The notes: a model not told the origin generated them from the letters alone. DNA of 64,000 bases from an uncultured Chromatiaceae bacterium (GCA_946482325.1 CAMLRA010000001.1:1-64000); one strand, 5' to 3'. Counted from the stretch's first letter, positions 18,775-28,121 are shown. Numbers and translations: made by a program.

Positions 18775-19863
18775 TTAACCTGCGTATTTCAGCAGAATTT
18801 TGTCGCCACTCAGGCGTTCATGACTGATATTAAAATTGCTGCGGAATACCTCCAGCAATCCATTCACATCACCGGTTTTAAACATCCCGGCGACATGGAT
18901 GCTTTTCAGCTTGGCATCATCGGCCAGTTCAAACTGAATATCGGTATAACGACTGATCTCAGCCAGCGCATCCTGCAGATTTTCACCGCGGAAAATCAGA
19001 TTGCCGGAACGCCACGACAAGCTTGCAGCAAGTTCCACTGCGTCGATTTTCTGCACCTGTTCACGAGTTTTGCCACGTGGGTCCAGGTCAACACGCTCAC
19101 CTTTGGAGATCGCCAACGACGATTTCGGTAAGCGTTTAGCCAGCGTCTGTGCAGTCGGCAAATCTTTATCACTATTGCTACCGACCAGCACTTTGCCGTC
19201 AGTGACGATCAGCTCAACGTGGTCCTGACGTAAATCAACGTTAAACGCTGTGCCGACCGCCTGAATAATCTTGCCACCGGCAATGACACTGAGTGGCCGT
19301 GACGTATCATGTGCCACGTCGATATTGATCTCGCCGCGCTGCAGTTCAATCACCCGCGCGCCAGCGCTATAGCGCACCACGACAAAACTATTGGTATTCA
19401 GTACCAGCTTACTTTTGTCCGGCAATTCAATCGTATTGTTTTCGCCAACCCGCGTCTGATAAGTCGCCTGCATCGCGACCACGGCAGATGCTGGCTCAAC
19501 ATCCAATGGATTCAGGTTGCCACGATAAAACAAAGCGCCAAGCAGCATTACAGCTGCCGCAGAAGCCGCCATCGCCAACCCCGTCAGTGGCCGGCGCTGC
19601 TGGCTGATTTTCGGTTCCACTGCCGGAAACAGTGCCGATAACCGGCTCAATGCATCCATCTTGTCCCACAGTTTGGCCACTTCAAATAGCGTTTGCTGGT
19701 TGAATGCAGATGCCGCCAGCCATTGCTGTAACGCCTGTTTTTCTTCAGTTTGCAGTTCCCGGTCAATCCGGGCGATCCATTCACAGGCCTGTTCCAGACG
19801 CTGCGATTCCAGCACTGATTGCTGGCGTTTCGACTGCAGATGGATCTGGTGAATATTACTCAT
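18775..19863 (-). CDS. fecR: FecR-type anti-sigma factor / transmembrane signal transducer
   Basis: 362-aa protein. The cytoplasmic N-terminal domain (DUF4880: ACEWIARIDRELQTEEKQAL) binds the sigma factor; one membrane helix follows near residue 100 (GLAMAASAAAVMLLGALFYR), then the periplasmic FecR domain (TRVGENNTIELPDKSKLVLN, RGEINIDVAHD, AVGTAFNVDL) and a C-terminal STN-like domain (LAEISRYTDIQFEL). It would relay occupancy of the STN-bearing TonB receptor at 23747-27022 to FecI. The ATG has GAGGAGG in front and overlaps the fecI end by eight bases. Confidence 0.93.
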   Translation of the reverse strand: MSNIHQIHLQSKRQQSVLESQRLEQACEWIARIDRELQTEEKQALQQWLAASAFNQQTLFEVAKLWDKMDALSRLSALFPAVEPKISQQRRPLTGLAMAASAAAVMLLGALFYRGNLNPLDVEPASAVVAMQATYQTRVGENNTIELPDKSKLVLNTNSFVVVRYSAGARVIELQRGEINIDVAHDTSRPLSVIAGGKIIQAVGTAFNVDLRQDHVELIVTDGKVLVGSNSDKDLPTAQTLAKRLPKSSLAISKGERVDLDPRGKTREQVQKIDAVELAASLSWRSGNLIFRGENLQDALAEISRYTDIQFELADDAKLKSIHVAGMFKTGDVNGLLEVFRSNFNISHERLSGDKILLKYAG

Positions 19864-20431
19864 AGGATCCTCCTCTTGATTGTCGCTTCGCGTGTTGCTG
19901 GCCTTGTCCGGTGTCGCCACCCGTTGCTTTACGCATAAACAGCGTGCAACTTTTTAACCCGGTGGCGATATGTTTTTCGACTGTGCTTTCGCTGATCCGC
20001 AGATTTGCAGCGATTTCGCGCTGCGAATAGCCATAAACCTTTTTCAGCACAAAGACTTTGCGGCACTGCAACGGCAGTTGCCGTACCGCTTCACAAAAAT
20101 GGCCAAACTCGCTGCCCGACAATACCTGGTCATACACTTCATCCCGGCAGTTGTCTGATAATAGCTGGTCCAGCAGTTCAGCGTCTTCGACATGATCCAC
20201 ATGGCGCACATTGGCCTGTTTGTGGTAGTCCAACGCCAGATTGCGCGCAACGGTAAACATAAAAGATTTCGGCGAGCTGATTTGCGTCTTATCTTCAATC
20301 TGGCAAATCCGCACATAAGTTTCCTGCACGATATCTTCAATTTCGTGCGGCGGCACTATCCTCGACACCGCGCGGTAAATGCCACGCCGCGATGCCAGAT
20401 AGATTTTATAAAACAATGAATCGTTTGACAT
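19856..20431 (-). CDS. fecI: FecI-type ECF sigma factor
   Basis: 191-aa ECF sigma-70 factor. Sigma region 2 is seen at PHEIEDIVQETYVRICQI and FMFTVARNLALDYHKQ, and sigma region 4 at LPLQCRKVFVLKKVYGYSQR with the HTH EIAANLRISESTVEKHI. FecI-group factors activate TonB receptor genes when FecR signals ligand binding. It overlaps fecR by eight bases. The promoter it recognises is likely upstream of the STN receptor or of this operon; I could not identify it. Confidence 0.93.
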   Translation of the reverse strand: MSNDSLFYKIYLASRRGIYRAVSRIVPPHEIEDIVQETYVRICQIEDKTQISSPKSFMFTVARNLALDYHKQANVRHVDHVEDAELLDQLLSDNCRDEVYDQVLSGSEFGHFCEAVRQLPLQCRKVFVLKKVYGYSQREIAANLRISESTVEKHIATGLKSCTLFMRKATGGDTGQGQQHAKRQSRGGSYE

Positions 20432-20563
20432 TTTTCCCCGTTTTTTCTTTTTTTATTGGTAGTCAGGCCAAGACTTCACAGTTGTTGTTCTTTGCAACGA
20501 ATCTGCGCTGTAAAGACAGACGAAACAGCCGGGGAAAATCCGCCAGTGCCAGCGTAAATAATT

Positions 20564-21268
20564 TTAAAATAATTGCAAAAAACTACTGATCGTCAGTCGG
20601 CCCTGTGCCGGATCTGCCGCTTGTGCCGTCATTTGCCTGATCTGTCCTGAGTGCAATAAATTACCCGGATAAATCACCGCCCGGTTAAAACGGGCTTCGA
20701 CCTGGGCAATTTGTTGAAACAACGCAGTACTGCCTTGCATATACCCCGGCGATTCATGCAGCCGGGCGGCCATTGCCTGTTGTTTTAACACCGGGCCATA
20801 CCTTTGCAGGCGCTCCGCGCTAATCCGCTCAAACCCGGTATAGCGATGGCGATAAAACGCTGTGCCGCCGTGACGGGCGTCACACAAATAATGCACCATC
20901 GCCAGTTGCAGCGGCTCAACCGTATCAAAATGCGGCAACATCTGGATAGGTTTTAGCTGCTCCGGTGGTGTACAGGCCAGCGAAAACGCCGAGCTGAGCA
21001 GCCGGATTTGCTGCGCCTGTGGCGCGTACACTTGTTGTAGCAGCGGTAACAGATTTTGCAGCGCGTCCTGATACGATGGCGGCGTTGCTGCCCGCACGCC
21101 CGGATAAAAATTAGCCGGATCGGCCTGATAACTCCCGGTTTGCGCTTGTTGCCATAACCAATCCGACGCTGGAAACAGATGGTCTATCACCAATAACGGC
21201 GTTTGCTCAGTACCAATCAGCTGACAGGTTACCGCAGGTTTTGCTGAGACAGGGGCTGCGCTTGGCAT
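20564..21268 (-). CDS. DUF6445 family protein, 2OG/Fe(II)-oxygenase-like
   Basis: 234-aa protein of the DUF6445 group found beside SapC and halogenase genes in TonB receptor loci. A possible metal triad is visible: H113 and D115 in MLPHFD, and H206 in PGNLLHSGQ, the HxD...H arrangement of Fe(II)/2-oxoglutarate oxygenases, with conserved jelly-roll-like strands around them (AFYRHRYTGFE). Oxygenase activity is inferred from this pattern only. It starts four bases after the sapC stop, so it is in the same operon. Confidence 0.75.
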   Translation of the reverse strand: MPSAAPVSAKPAVTCQLIGTEQTPLLVIDHLFPASDWLWQQAQTGSYQADPANFYPGVRAATPPSYQDALQNLLPLLQQVYAPQAQQIRLLSSAFSLACTPPEQLKPIQMLPHFDTVEPLQLAMVHYLCDARHGGTAFYRHRYTGFERISAERLQRYGPVLKQQAMAARLHESPGYMQGSTALFQQIAQVEARFNRAVIYPGNLLHSGQIRQMTAQAADPAQGRLTISSFLQLF

Positions 21269-21272
21269 TGGT

Positions 21273-22001
21273 TTAGCCAGCCAACAGCTGATTTTTACGC
21301 GCGATCAGGCCGTAGATTTGTGCCGCCGATCCGACAATGGCGTAAATCGCCGCCAAATGCCCCTGTTGATGCAGTTGTACCACCTGCTCGGGCGCCAGTG
21401 CCGCCAGCTTGTCAGCATCAATGGTGTAGAGGCCGTTCAGTCGGGTGGTGCTCTGGTCGGCAAAAGTGATGTCGAGTGACATCGGCTGCAACAGCTGGCA
21501 GTGCAGCAGCACGTCAATCAGCGTCGCCCGATGTTGTTCGCCCTGCAGCAGCTGCACCAGCCGCTGTTTGGCCTGCCGGTAAAAATCTGATTCGCTGCCA
21601 TCAGCTAAAAACAGCGGCTCTGCGCCGGCCGGCAACGGTTGGCTCTGGCCGGTGGCCGGACTCTCCATATCAATACAGACTACATAATCGTCGGCTTCCG
21701 GCGATGCTTTGCCAACAAAAAATGGCTGGCGCTGGATTTGCAGTGGCAGATACAAGCCCTGCCATTGGCCTTGCTGCACCATTAAGTTTTCGTTGGCGGC
21801 AAAGCCGGTTAATGCGGCCAACACAAACTGACCGGTCTCACCACTTTTCGCCAGCACCAGCGGCAGCTGGGTGGCGACATGGGTCAGCTCGGCCGGCACC
21901 ACCGGAATGAGGTTTTGCCCGGCGGCATGGGTATCAATCTGCTCCGGTATCACATATAAGTGTTGATGCCGGGCCGGTTCTACTGCAACTAAATGAGCCA
22001 T
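21273..22001 (-). CDS. SapC family protein (first copy)
   Basis: 242-aa soluble SapC-family protein (Pfam SapC, named for a Campylobacter S-layer-linked protein; not the SapC permease). Typical landmarks are the near-N-terminal HLYVIPEQ, ELTHVATQLPLVLAKSGETG and the YLPLQIQRQPFFVG segment. The function is not established; the family occurs next to flavin halogenases and TonB receptors for sugars. AGGAAGG precedes the ATG. The gene lies 18 bases after the halogenase stop. Confidence 0.88.
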   Translation of the reverse strand: MAHLVAVEPARHQHLYVIPEQIDTHAAGQNLIPVVPAELTHVATQLPLVLAKSGETGQFVLAALTGFAANENLMVQQGQWQGLYLPLQIQRQPFFVGKASPEADDYVVCIDMESPATGQSQPLPAGAEPLFLADGSESDFYRQAKQRLVQLLQGEQHRATLIDVLLHCQLLQPMSLDITFADQSTTRLNGLYTIDADKLAALAPEQVVQLHQQGHLAAIYAIVGSAAQIYGLIARKNQLLAG

Positions 22002-22019
22002 GACTTGCCTTCCTGCTGC

Positions 22020-23612
22020 TCAGATGGTCTGAAAACCATACTGACGAATTTTGTTAATCAGCTCGCGGTGCGACGGCAGTGACGCCAGCGCCTGATCGAT
22101 CATTTTGCGGTTTTGCTGCAGCTGAGTTTTGGCGAAATCCCAATGATTCAGCTGATGCCGCAACCGGCTGGTGTCGCTGCGAAAGCCCATGCCATACAGC
22201 ACGTACTGATAGCTGGCCGCCGGGAACACCTCATTATTACTGGTGAAATCCAAATCGCCCGGCGCGCGATGCGCCCACAGCTGCATCAGATCCTGCAGGC
22301 TTTGCGGAATAGTCGCCGGGTCACGGTTGTCACGCCAGAACGCACTGTCATCGCGCTGACTCAGAATGTAATGCAGCTTCAGAAAATCAATGATTTTGTC
22401 CCAGCGGTATAAAAAGGTTTGATTAAAACGCCGCGCGACTATATCCATCAGGCCGCGGGTGGCCGGCAATTGCTCAGCAAGCATCTGCGCGGACATTTCC
22501 ACCAGCACCAGCGCCGAGGCTTCCAAAGGTTCGAGGAAACCGGCTGATAAGCCGACCGCGACGCAGTTGTTCTGCCAGAAGTGCTGGCGATGGCCACTGA
22601 CAATCGGGATCTTGCGCACCGCAAGGTCAGCGATGTGTGGCCCGACATAGGCCGCTAAAGTGTCGCGCGCCTGTTGTTCGCTGCAGTAACGGCTGGCGTA
22701 GACATAACCAACCCCACGGCGATGCTGTAGGCCGATATCCCAAATCCAGCCACAATCCTGTGCGGTCGAAATGGTATGGGAGGCAATAGGCGCATCGGGG
22801 CTTTGATACGGCACTTGTACCGCCAGCGCCGTATCGATAAACAACACATCGTCGCAGCGCTTAAACGGCACCTGATAATGCTCACCGAGCAGCAGTGATT
22901 TAAAGCCGGTGCAATCAACAAACAAATCACCGGCGACCAGGCCATGAATTTGCGTTTGCACGGCAGCAATATCGCCATTGGCAGCACTTTGCACCGCAAT
23001 AACGTCATCCTGAATATGTTCCACACCGAGTTTTTCGATGCAGTGACGCTGCAAAAACAGGCCAAACTTGCCGGAATCCAGGTGATAGGCGTAATTGGCG
23101 ACCGCCGCATATTCTGCGTGCCGGATGGTCTTCGGTGCCAGCCCCTGCTCACAAATAGCTTCCTGATAACATAGGTCGTTGGAAAAGGAGCTGAGCGGGC
23201 CGGCCAGATCGGCGGCGGTTTTGCCGTGTAGCCAATAAGCCGCCATATCGGCTTTGCCAAAGCCCTGCGGCAGCACCAGCGGGTGATAATAAAAATCGTC
23301 GGCCGCACCATTGACCCAACGGGCAAACTTCGCGCCTTGTTTAAAAGTGGCGTCACATTCACGGATAAATTCGGTTTCACTGATACCCAGCGCCAGTAAA
23401 GTGCTGCGCATCGTTGGCCAGGTGCCTTCGCCAACGCCAATCGGCGGCACACCGGGGGATTCGATCAGCACGACCCTGATCGCACCGGCCTGACAGTTAT
23501 GTTTGGCCGCAATGCGTCCGGCGGTCAGCCAACCGGCATTGCCACCACCGACAATCACGACGGTCTGAATCTGTTGCTCTGCAGTGTTCTTGTTGTTGTG
23601 CTGAGATTGCAT
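22020..23612 (-). CDS. Flavin-dependent tryptophan halogenase family protein (first copy)
   Basis: 530-aa FAD-dependent halogenase-like enzyme. The GxGxxG FAD motif is VVIVGGGNAGWLTA (residues 18-31), followed by GVGEGTWPTM. The catalytic Lys of PrnA/RebH corresponds to K91 (CDATFKQGAKF) and the conserved Glu to the one in GFLEPLEAS. The signature WxWxIP reads GWIWDIGL, with Gly in place of Pro. Position after a TonB receptor and before SapC argues for a role in sugar uptake loci rather than natural-product synthesis. Start at 23612 has AGGAAG six bases upstream. Confidence 0.9.
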   Translation of the reverse strand: MQSQHNNKNTAEQQIQTVVIVGGGNAGWLTAGRIAAKHNCQAGAIRVVLIESPGVPPIGVGEGTWPTMRSTLLALGISETEFIRECDATFKQGAKFARWVNGAADDFYYHPLVLPQGFGKADMAAYWLHGKTAADLAGPLSSFSNDLCYQEAICEQGLAPKTIRHAEYAAVANYAYHLDSGKFGLFLQRHCIEKLGVEHIQDDVIAVQSAANGDIAAVQTQIHGLVAGDLFVDCTGFKSLLLGEHYQVPFKRCDDVLFIDTALAVQVPYQSPDAPIASHTISTAQDCGWIWDIGLQHRRGVGYVYASRYCSEQQARDTLAAYVGPHIADLAVRKIPIVSGHRQHFWQNNCVAVGLSAGFLEPLEASALVLVEMSAQMLAEQLPATRGLMDIVARRFNQTFLYRWDKIIDFLKLHYILSQRDDSAFWRDNRDPATIPQSLQDLMQLWAHRAPGDLDFTSNNEVFPAASYQYVLYGMGFRSDTSRLRHQLNHWDFAKTQLQQNRKMIDQALASLPSHRELINKIRQYGFQTI

Positions 23613-23643
23613 CGGGTACTTCCTGCTTTGCCTTGCAAAAATG

Positions 23644-23710
23644 GAGTCAGCGAACAACGACTGACTCCGCAAAGTGCGCAGTCACGGCCCCGGGATCGGC
23701 GGTGACTGCG
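23644..23710 (-). terminator. Two hairpins between TonB receptor and halogenase genes
   Basis: Two inverted repeats lie in this gap: GAGTCAG...CTGACTC (23644-23667) and CGCAGTCAC...GTGACTGCG (23677-23710). Neither is followed by a T-run. They may reduce expression of downstream genes relative to the receptor or stabilise its mRNA. Confidence 0.4.
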
Positions 23711-23746
23711 TAAAACGACTATCTAAGCGCTATTGCTGCGCAGCGG

Positions 23747-26700
23747 TCAGAATGAACCGCGCACCCCAAAGGCCACACGGCGGCCGCTGTCTTCAATCAA
23801 CAACAGCTGGTTCGCGAAACGACCGCGTTTATGCACGTATTCATTGGTCAGATTGATGCCTTCAATGACAACGGCCAGGTCTGGCGTGATGTCATAGCTG
23901 GCACTGGCGTCAATCTGCGCATAGTCTTCGACAATCACCACACCGTCACCGTTGCTTTGGGTCAATGACTGCACAAAAGCATCCCGCCAATTGTATGCAA
24001 CCCGCGCCTGCAATGGGCCTTGTTCATAAAACGCTACCAGGTTGTATGAATCACTGAGGCCGGTTAACGCAAACACCTGATTGATGTCGGCCGGATCCAG
24101 TTCGGCATTACTGTCGACCAGTGTCGCGTTCGCCATCACACCAAAACCTGACTCAAAGGTATGTTGCAGCGCCAGTTCAAAGCCATCCACAATCGCCGAC
24201 TCGCCGTTGCTTGGCAGCGTATTGCTAAACACTGCCGTACTGTCAGCACTGTCCGGTGCGCCCGGATTGGTGCCGGTGGACGGATCGGTCAGCAAGCCGC
24301 CATTGGCCAGCGTGAAGGTTTTGTCTTCAGTGATGTTGATGATGAAGTTCGATACATTCTTGCGGAAATAACCGCCTGACAGATAACTGGCATCGCTGTA
24401 ATACCATTCCAGCGACAGGTCGAGGTTAGTCGCGCTGAACGGTTGCAGCTCAGGGTTGCCCGAGGTCGACGTTAAGTCGCCGCCCTGGCGGGTAGTACCA
24501 ATCACTGTGACCGGAGACATGCTTTCCAGCGTTGGCCGGGTCAGGGTTTGTGACGCGGCGAAGCGCCCGACCAGGTCATCCGAAATATCCAGTTTGACGC
24601 TGAAATTCGGCAGGATAGCTTCATAACTTGAGCTTTCCTGAATGGGTTGTGCTGCACCAAACTGCGCCAACATTTCAGTTTCATCAAGAATACGCAGGCC
24701 GCTGACCGGCGCATCGGTACCGTCCACATCGACGCTGGTGCGCTCATACCGCACACCGGCTGTGCTGCTTAACGGCATGCCGGCTAAGGTGCCTTCAAAA
24801 TCGAGTTCAAAGTATAACGACGCCGTATCTTCACCAACTTCAAACGACTTGTTGCGTTTGACTGCATCAAAGCTGATTGGCTTGCCGATCGAGGCCGCAT
24901 ATTGTTCGAGGAACGCAAAGTTGGCTTCGCCGTCATGCGCCAGCCATGACGTTGGCATGCGGCCACTGCCGCTGACGCCGCTTAAAAAATCACTGCCGGC
25001 GTTAAAGACATATTGTGGGAAACCGGCCATGTTCGGCTTGTCCGGATAACCGCAGAAAGTACAGTGGATACCGACACCTTCGTTGTCCCAACGCTCCAGG
25101 CTCTTGGTTTCAGTCGAATACATGGCACCAAATTTCACTTTGGTTAAACCGCTGGCTGCGTCTTCATTCCAGACACCATCCCAGCGCAGCTGATTCAGAT
25201 CATCTTCTACCGCCCAGCCACGGCGCAACATGACATGGGCCCGGCTATTTTTCGGATCCAGATGATTCGACACGCCATCAGGTTTGACGCCAGGCTGGTA
25301 AGCAGTGCCATTTAACTCCTGCTGACCACTGTAAATATTTGGGTTGGCGCCGGCAAATTCGCTGGCATAAGGCAGGATATTGTCGTCAACCTGGAACCGG
25401 ACCCGGTTGGCATAACCAATCAGCGACAACTGGTCACCACGGCCATTGTTCGGTTCACGCTCTGCACTGGAATGGCTGAAATCAAATTTCATATTCAGGT
25501 TGTTATTGACGTCCCAATCGGCATTCAGGCCAATCGATAACGTATCCGTCAGGCGGTCGAATTTCTTCGCGTGCATGTCGGTGGCGAGGCCCACTTCCTG
25601 GTACAGGTCAATCACAGTACCGTTGGCGTCCACCACCGGGCCTTTCGCGCCACCAAACCCGGTGATATTCGGCGCGGTAAACCAGTGGCCGTATGAAGTG
25701 GTGTCGGCTTCAACGTCAAAATCGGAATACAGCGCATCGGCGGTCAGTTCCAGATTGTCGGCCGGGGCATATTGCAACACCAGATTGGCGTTGGTGCGGC
25801 TGCGCTCTTCAAATGTCACTTTATGGTCGTAATTGCGGGGCGAGAAGATATTACCGGTATAAGCGGCGCCGCTTTGTGTCACCGGATTTGGTACACCGAC
25901 GTTTTCCAGCCAGCCGTCAATTTGCGCCTGATTCAGCCGGGTGTCGCGTTGCTGATGCGACACCGCCAGCAATGCGCCGACCGAGCCGTCCAAAAAGGTA
26001 TCGCTGATCAGGCCAGAGACCTGTGGCGAGGTTTTTTCGCTGTTTTCTTCGTACACACCTTTGATACTACCGGCGACTTTAAAACCACCAATGGCAAAAG
26101 GCCGCGCGGTATTGACGTTCACGGTAGACCCGATACCACCGGATTGCTGTGTTGCGGTGGAAGTCTTGTGCACATCGAGGCTACGGACTAATTCCGCTGC
26201 GATGGTGTCAAAACTAAAGGCGCGGCTTTGGTTTTCCGACGCCATTTGCCGGCCATTGACCAGCACGGTGTTAAATTCCGGGCCAAAACCCCGCACTGTG
26301 ATGAGCTGACCTTCACCACCGGAGCGGTCAATTGACACGCCGGTGATCCGCTGCAGCGATTCCGCCAGGTTGGTATCCGGGAACTTGCCAATGTCTTCGG
26401 CAGAAATCGAATCCACCACACCGCCGGCTTCGCGTTTGGAATCCATCGCACGGCCCAGGGCACCACGGATACCCCGGACTTCAATCACTTCAGTTTTTGT
26501 CTCTTCTTTGTCCTGTGCTGCAAACGCCGGAGATACTGCGACAGTACTGATCACTGCCATCACTGCGGTTGCTACTTTGTTTTTCTTATAGTTCGCCATG
26601 TCGTCGTTACTCTCGAAAGTCGGATCTATCAAAATAGATACCTGCCCACTTTCGCTAACCACCGGCTTTAACCCGGTATCCTGCAACAAAATGCGTAACG

Positions 26701-27022
26701 CATCGTCGAGGTTGTACTGACCACGCAGCGGATTGGTCACTTTGCCTGCCATCTTGTCGATGGGAAACAGCAAGGTGATGTCAGCCTGTTCAGCAAAACT
26801 GATTAGCGAGAGATCGGCTCTTTGTTCCGGAATATTGAAAGCAATCTCAGACGGCTTTTCCTTGGCCAGCGCTGCAGTAGATAAGTTGCAGACCAGCAGC
26901 AATGACAACAAAGGCCGTCGCGTGCGTCGATATCCCCCCCGCATGTACTTACGCCATGCAGAGAACCAAGACGACAGAGCGCGAATTTTCCGCCATATCC
27001 TTTTAAACAAGCTGTGAAACAA
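23747..27022 (-). CDS. STN-domain TonB-dependent receptor with an internal second signal-like segment
   Basis: About 1091-aa outer-membrane transducer/receptor. After a long basic N-terminus and signal peptide (LLSLLLVCNLSTAALA) comes an STN domain (FNIPEQRADLSLISFAEQAD to about 80 residues on), which in FecA-type receptors contacts FecR. Then an unusual second leader-like stretch starts at an internal ATG (26599): MANYKKNKVATAVMAVISTV ending AFA. The plug (EVIEVRGIRG, then GVSIDRSGGEGQLITVRGFG) and the beta-barrel follow, ending GVRGSF. The start is uncertain: the TTG at 27022 has GAGAGGA eight bases upstream; ATG 26944 and TTG 27133 are alternatives. It heads the cluster containing halogenase, SapC, DUF6445, FecI and FecR. 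Confidence 0.88.
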   Translation of the reverse strand: MFHSLFKRIWRKIRALSSWFSAWRKYMRGGYRRTRRPLLSLLLVCNLSTAALAKEKPSEIAFNIPEQRADLSLISFAEQADITLLFPIDKMAGKVTNPLRGQYNLDDALRILLQDTGLKPVVSESGQVSILIDPTFESNDDMANYKKNKVATAVMAVISTVAVSPAFAAQDKEETKTEVIEVRGIRGALGRAMDSKREAGGVVDSISAEDIGKFPDTNLAESLQRITGVSIDRSGGEGQLITVRGFGPEFNTVLVNGRQMASENQSRAFSFDTIAAELVRSLDVHKTSTATQQSGGIGSTVNVNTARPFAIGGFKVAGSIKGVYEENSEKTSPQVSGLISDTFLDGSVGALLAVSHQQRDTRLNQAQIDGWLENVGVPNPVTQSGAAYTGNIFSPRNYDHKVTFEERSRTNANLVLQYAPADNLELTADALYSDFDVEADTTSYGHWFTAPNITGFGGAKGPVVDANGTVIDLYQEVGLATDMHAKKFDRLTDTLSIGLNADWDVNNNLNMKFDFSHSSAEREPNNGRGDQLSLIGYANRVRFQVDDNILPYASEFAGANPNIYSGQQELNGTAYQPGVKPDGVSNHLDPKNSRAHVMLRRGWAVEDDLNQLRWDGVWNEDAASGLTKVKFGAMYSTETKSLERWDNEGVGIHCTFCGYPDKPNMAGFPQYVFNAGSDFLSGVSGSGRMPTSWLAHDGEANFAFLEQYAASIGKPISFDAVKRNKSFEVGEDTASLYFELDFEGTLAGMPLSSTAGVRYERTSVDVDGTDAPVSGLRILDETEMLAQFGAAQPIQESSSYEAILPNFSVKLDISDDLVGRFAASQTLTRPTLESMSPVTVIGTTRQGGDLTSTSGNPELQPFSATNLDLSLEWYYSDASYLSGGYFRKNVSNFIINITEDKTFTLANGGLLTDPSTGTNPGAPDSADSTAVFSNTLPSNGESAIVDGFELALQHTFESGFGVMANATLVDSNAELDPADINQVFALTGLSDSYNLVAFYEQGPLQARVAYNWRDAFVQSLTQSNGDGVVIVEDYAQIDASASYDITPDLAVVIEGINLTNEYVHKRGRFANQLLLIEDSGRRVAFGVRGSF

Positions 27023-27133
27023 TTGGTGTGTCCTCTCCCCGGTCCTAGTCGATCTTGTTGTTTTTATATTGTTTTTTATTGTGTGCTTTTTTATGCATGC
27101 AAGTTCGGGCTGATTTGCATCACGCACTGACAA

Positions 27134-27464
27134 TCAGGCTTCGACAACGCCTGCACCAGACCGGTGACTTTGTTGCACCAGAATGACCATTTGTCATCAA
27201 ACCTGAATTACCGGCAAGTTTCAAGCAAGGAACTGACAGGCCATTTTGGGGCTGTGACTTATTGAGTCACAAGATAAGACAGCCAACAGGCAAAGCAGTC
27301 TGAAAAAGCCCCGAAACCGGCTTTCAGTCGGGCCGCTATTCAGCCGCTGCGACATGGGACTGAAGTTAGCCGTCAGTTCCCGGATTGGCGAAGTTCATGA
27401 TTTGCATCTCGCTGACCATACTCGTTTTGGCTCTGTTTAAGGTTGGCATGGTTATACTGCAGAC
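27134..27464. other. Divergent intergenic region between TonB receptor and two-component operon
   Basis: About 330 bases (440 from the preferred receptor start) without a gene. Contains promoter space for both directions and the palindrome listed at 27253. The AT-rich run near 27060-27100 (TTGTTTTTATATTGTTTTTT) lies just upstream of the receptor start and is a likely promoter area. Nothing else recognised. Confidence 0.5.
27253..27271. promoter_or_regulatory. Palindrome TGTGACTTATTGAGTCACA
   Basis: A perfect 7-bp inverted repeat (TGTGACT/AGTCACA) with a 5-bp centre, between two divergent transcription units. It resembles a CRP half-site pair but with a nine-base instead of six-base gap between TGTGA and TCACA, so CRP binding is unlikely. 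It could be the operator of the adjacent OmpR-type regulator or of an unknown factor. Confidence 0.4.
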
Positions 27465-28121
27465 ATGCATATACTCATCATTGAAGACGATTTGGATTTA
27501 GGCTTTGCCCTGCAACAGGCGCTGCAGACTGAAAATATCAGCAGTGTCTGGTTGCGTCGGGTTGCCGACGCGCCACGCAGTGCCATAGATCCGGAATTCG
27601 ACTGTATCCTGCTGGACATCGCGTTGCCTGATGGCAACGGCTTTGACCTGCTCAAACGCTGGCGTGCCGCGGGCATCACGCTGCCGGTGATCATGATCAC
27701 TGCCCGGTCTGGTCTCGATGACCGGCTGGCAGGTCTTGACGGTGGCGCCGACGACTTTATCGTCAAACCTTTTGCGATGGCCGAATTATTATCGCGCCTG
27801 CGCGCAGTACTGCGCCGCTACGCCAGGCAAGCCAGCCCGCTCTGGGTATTCGGCGCACTGCAAATTAACCCACGCAGTTATCAGGTCTGGCTGGATGGCG
27901 TCGAACTGGAGCTGCTGCGCCGGAAAATTCAGCTGCTGCTGGAACTGGCGCGCGACCCCGGCACTGTGATCCAAAAAGCGGTGCTGGCACAACGACTGGA
28001 GCCTTTAGGCGATGCGCTGAATTACAGTCTGCTTGAGGTTCATATCTCAAACCTGCGCCGAAAAATCGGCGCGCAGCGGATCCGCACCGTGCGCGGTGTC
28101 GGTTATATGTTGGTGCCATGA
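27465..28121 (+). CDS. OmpR-family response regulator
   Basis: 218-aa regulator with a receiver domain (acidic ED at 7-9, phospho-acceptor D51 in LLDIALPDGNG, Lys101 in VKPF) and a C-terminal winged helix (residues about 125-218, ending RTVRGVGYMLVP). It resembles the QseB/PmrA/TctD group. It overlaps the kinase gene by four bases (ATGA), so the two are co-translated. Targets are unknown; the hydrolase gene downstream is probably in the same operon. Confidence 0.93.
   Translation: MHILIIEDDLDLGFALQQALQTENISSVWLRRVADAPRSAIDPEFDCILLDIALPDGNGFDLLKRWRAAGITLPVIMITARSGLDDRLAGLDGGADDFIVKPFAMAELLSRLRAVLRRYARQASPLWVFGALQINPRSYQVWLDGVELELLRRKIQLLLELARDPGTVIQKAVLAQRLEPLGDALNYSLLEVHISNLRRKIGAQRIRTVRGVGYMLVP

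Noticed and set aside
21273..22001. SapC as the permease of the SapABCDF peptide transporter or as an S-layer protein
   Set aside because: The protein is soluble without membrane helices; the name is only shared. An S-layer role is not supported by neighbours.
20564..23612. Halogenated natural-product biosynthetic cluster
   Set aside because: No NRPS, PKS, tryptophan-dimer or other biosynthetic enzymes; the halogenases sit in sugar-uptake cassettes.
27253..27271. CRP site
   Set aside because: TGTGA and TCACA are nine bases apart instead of six, which does not fit CRP.
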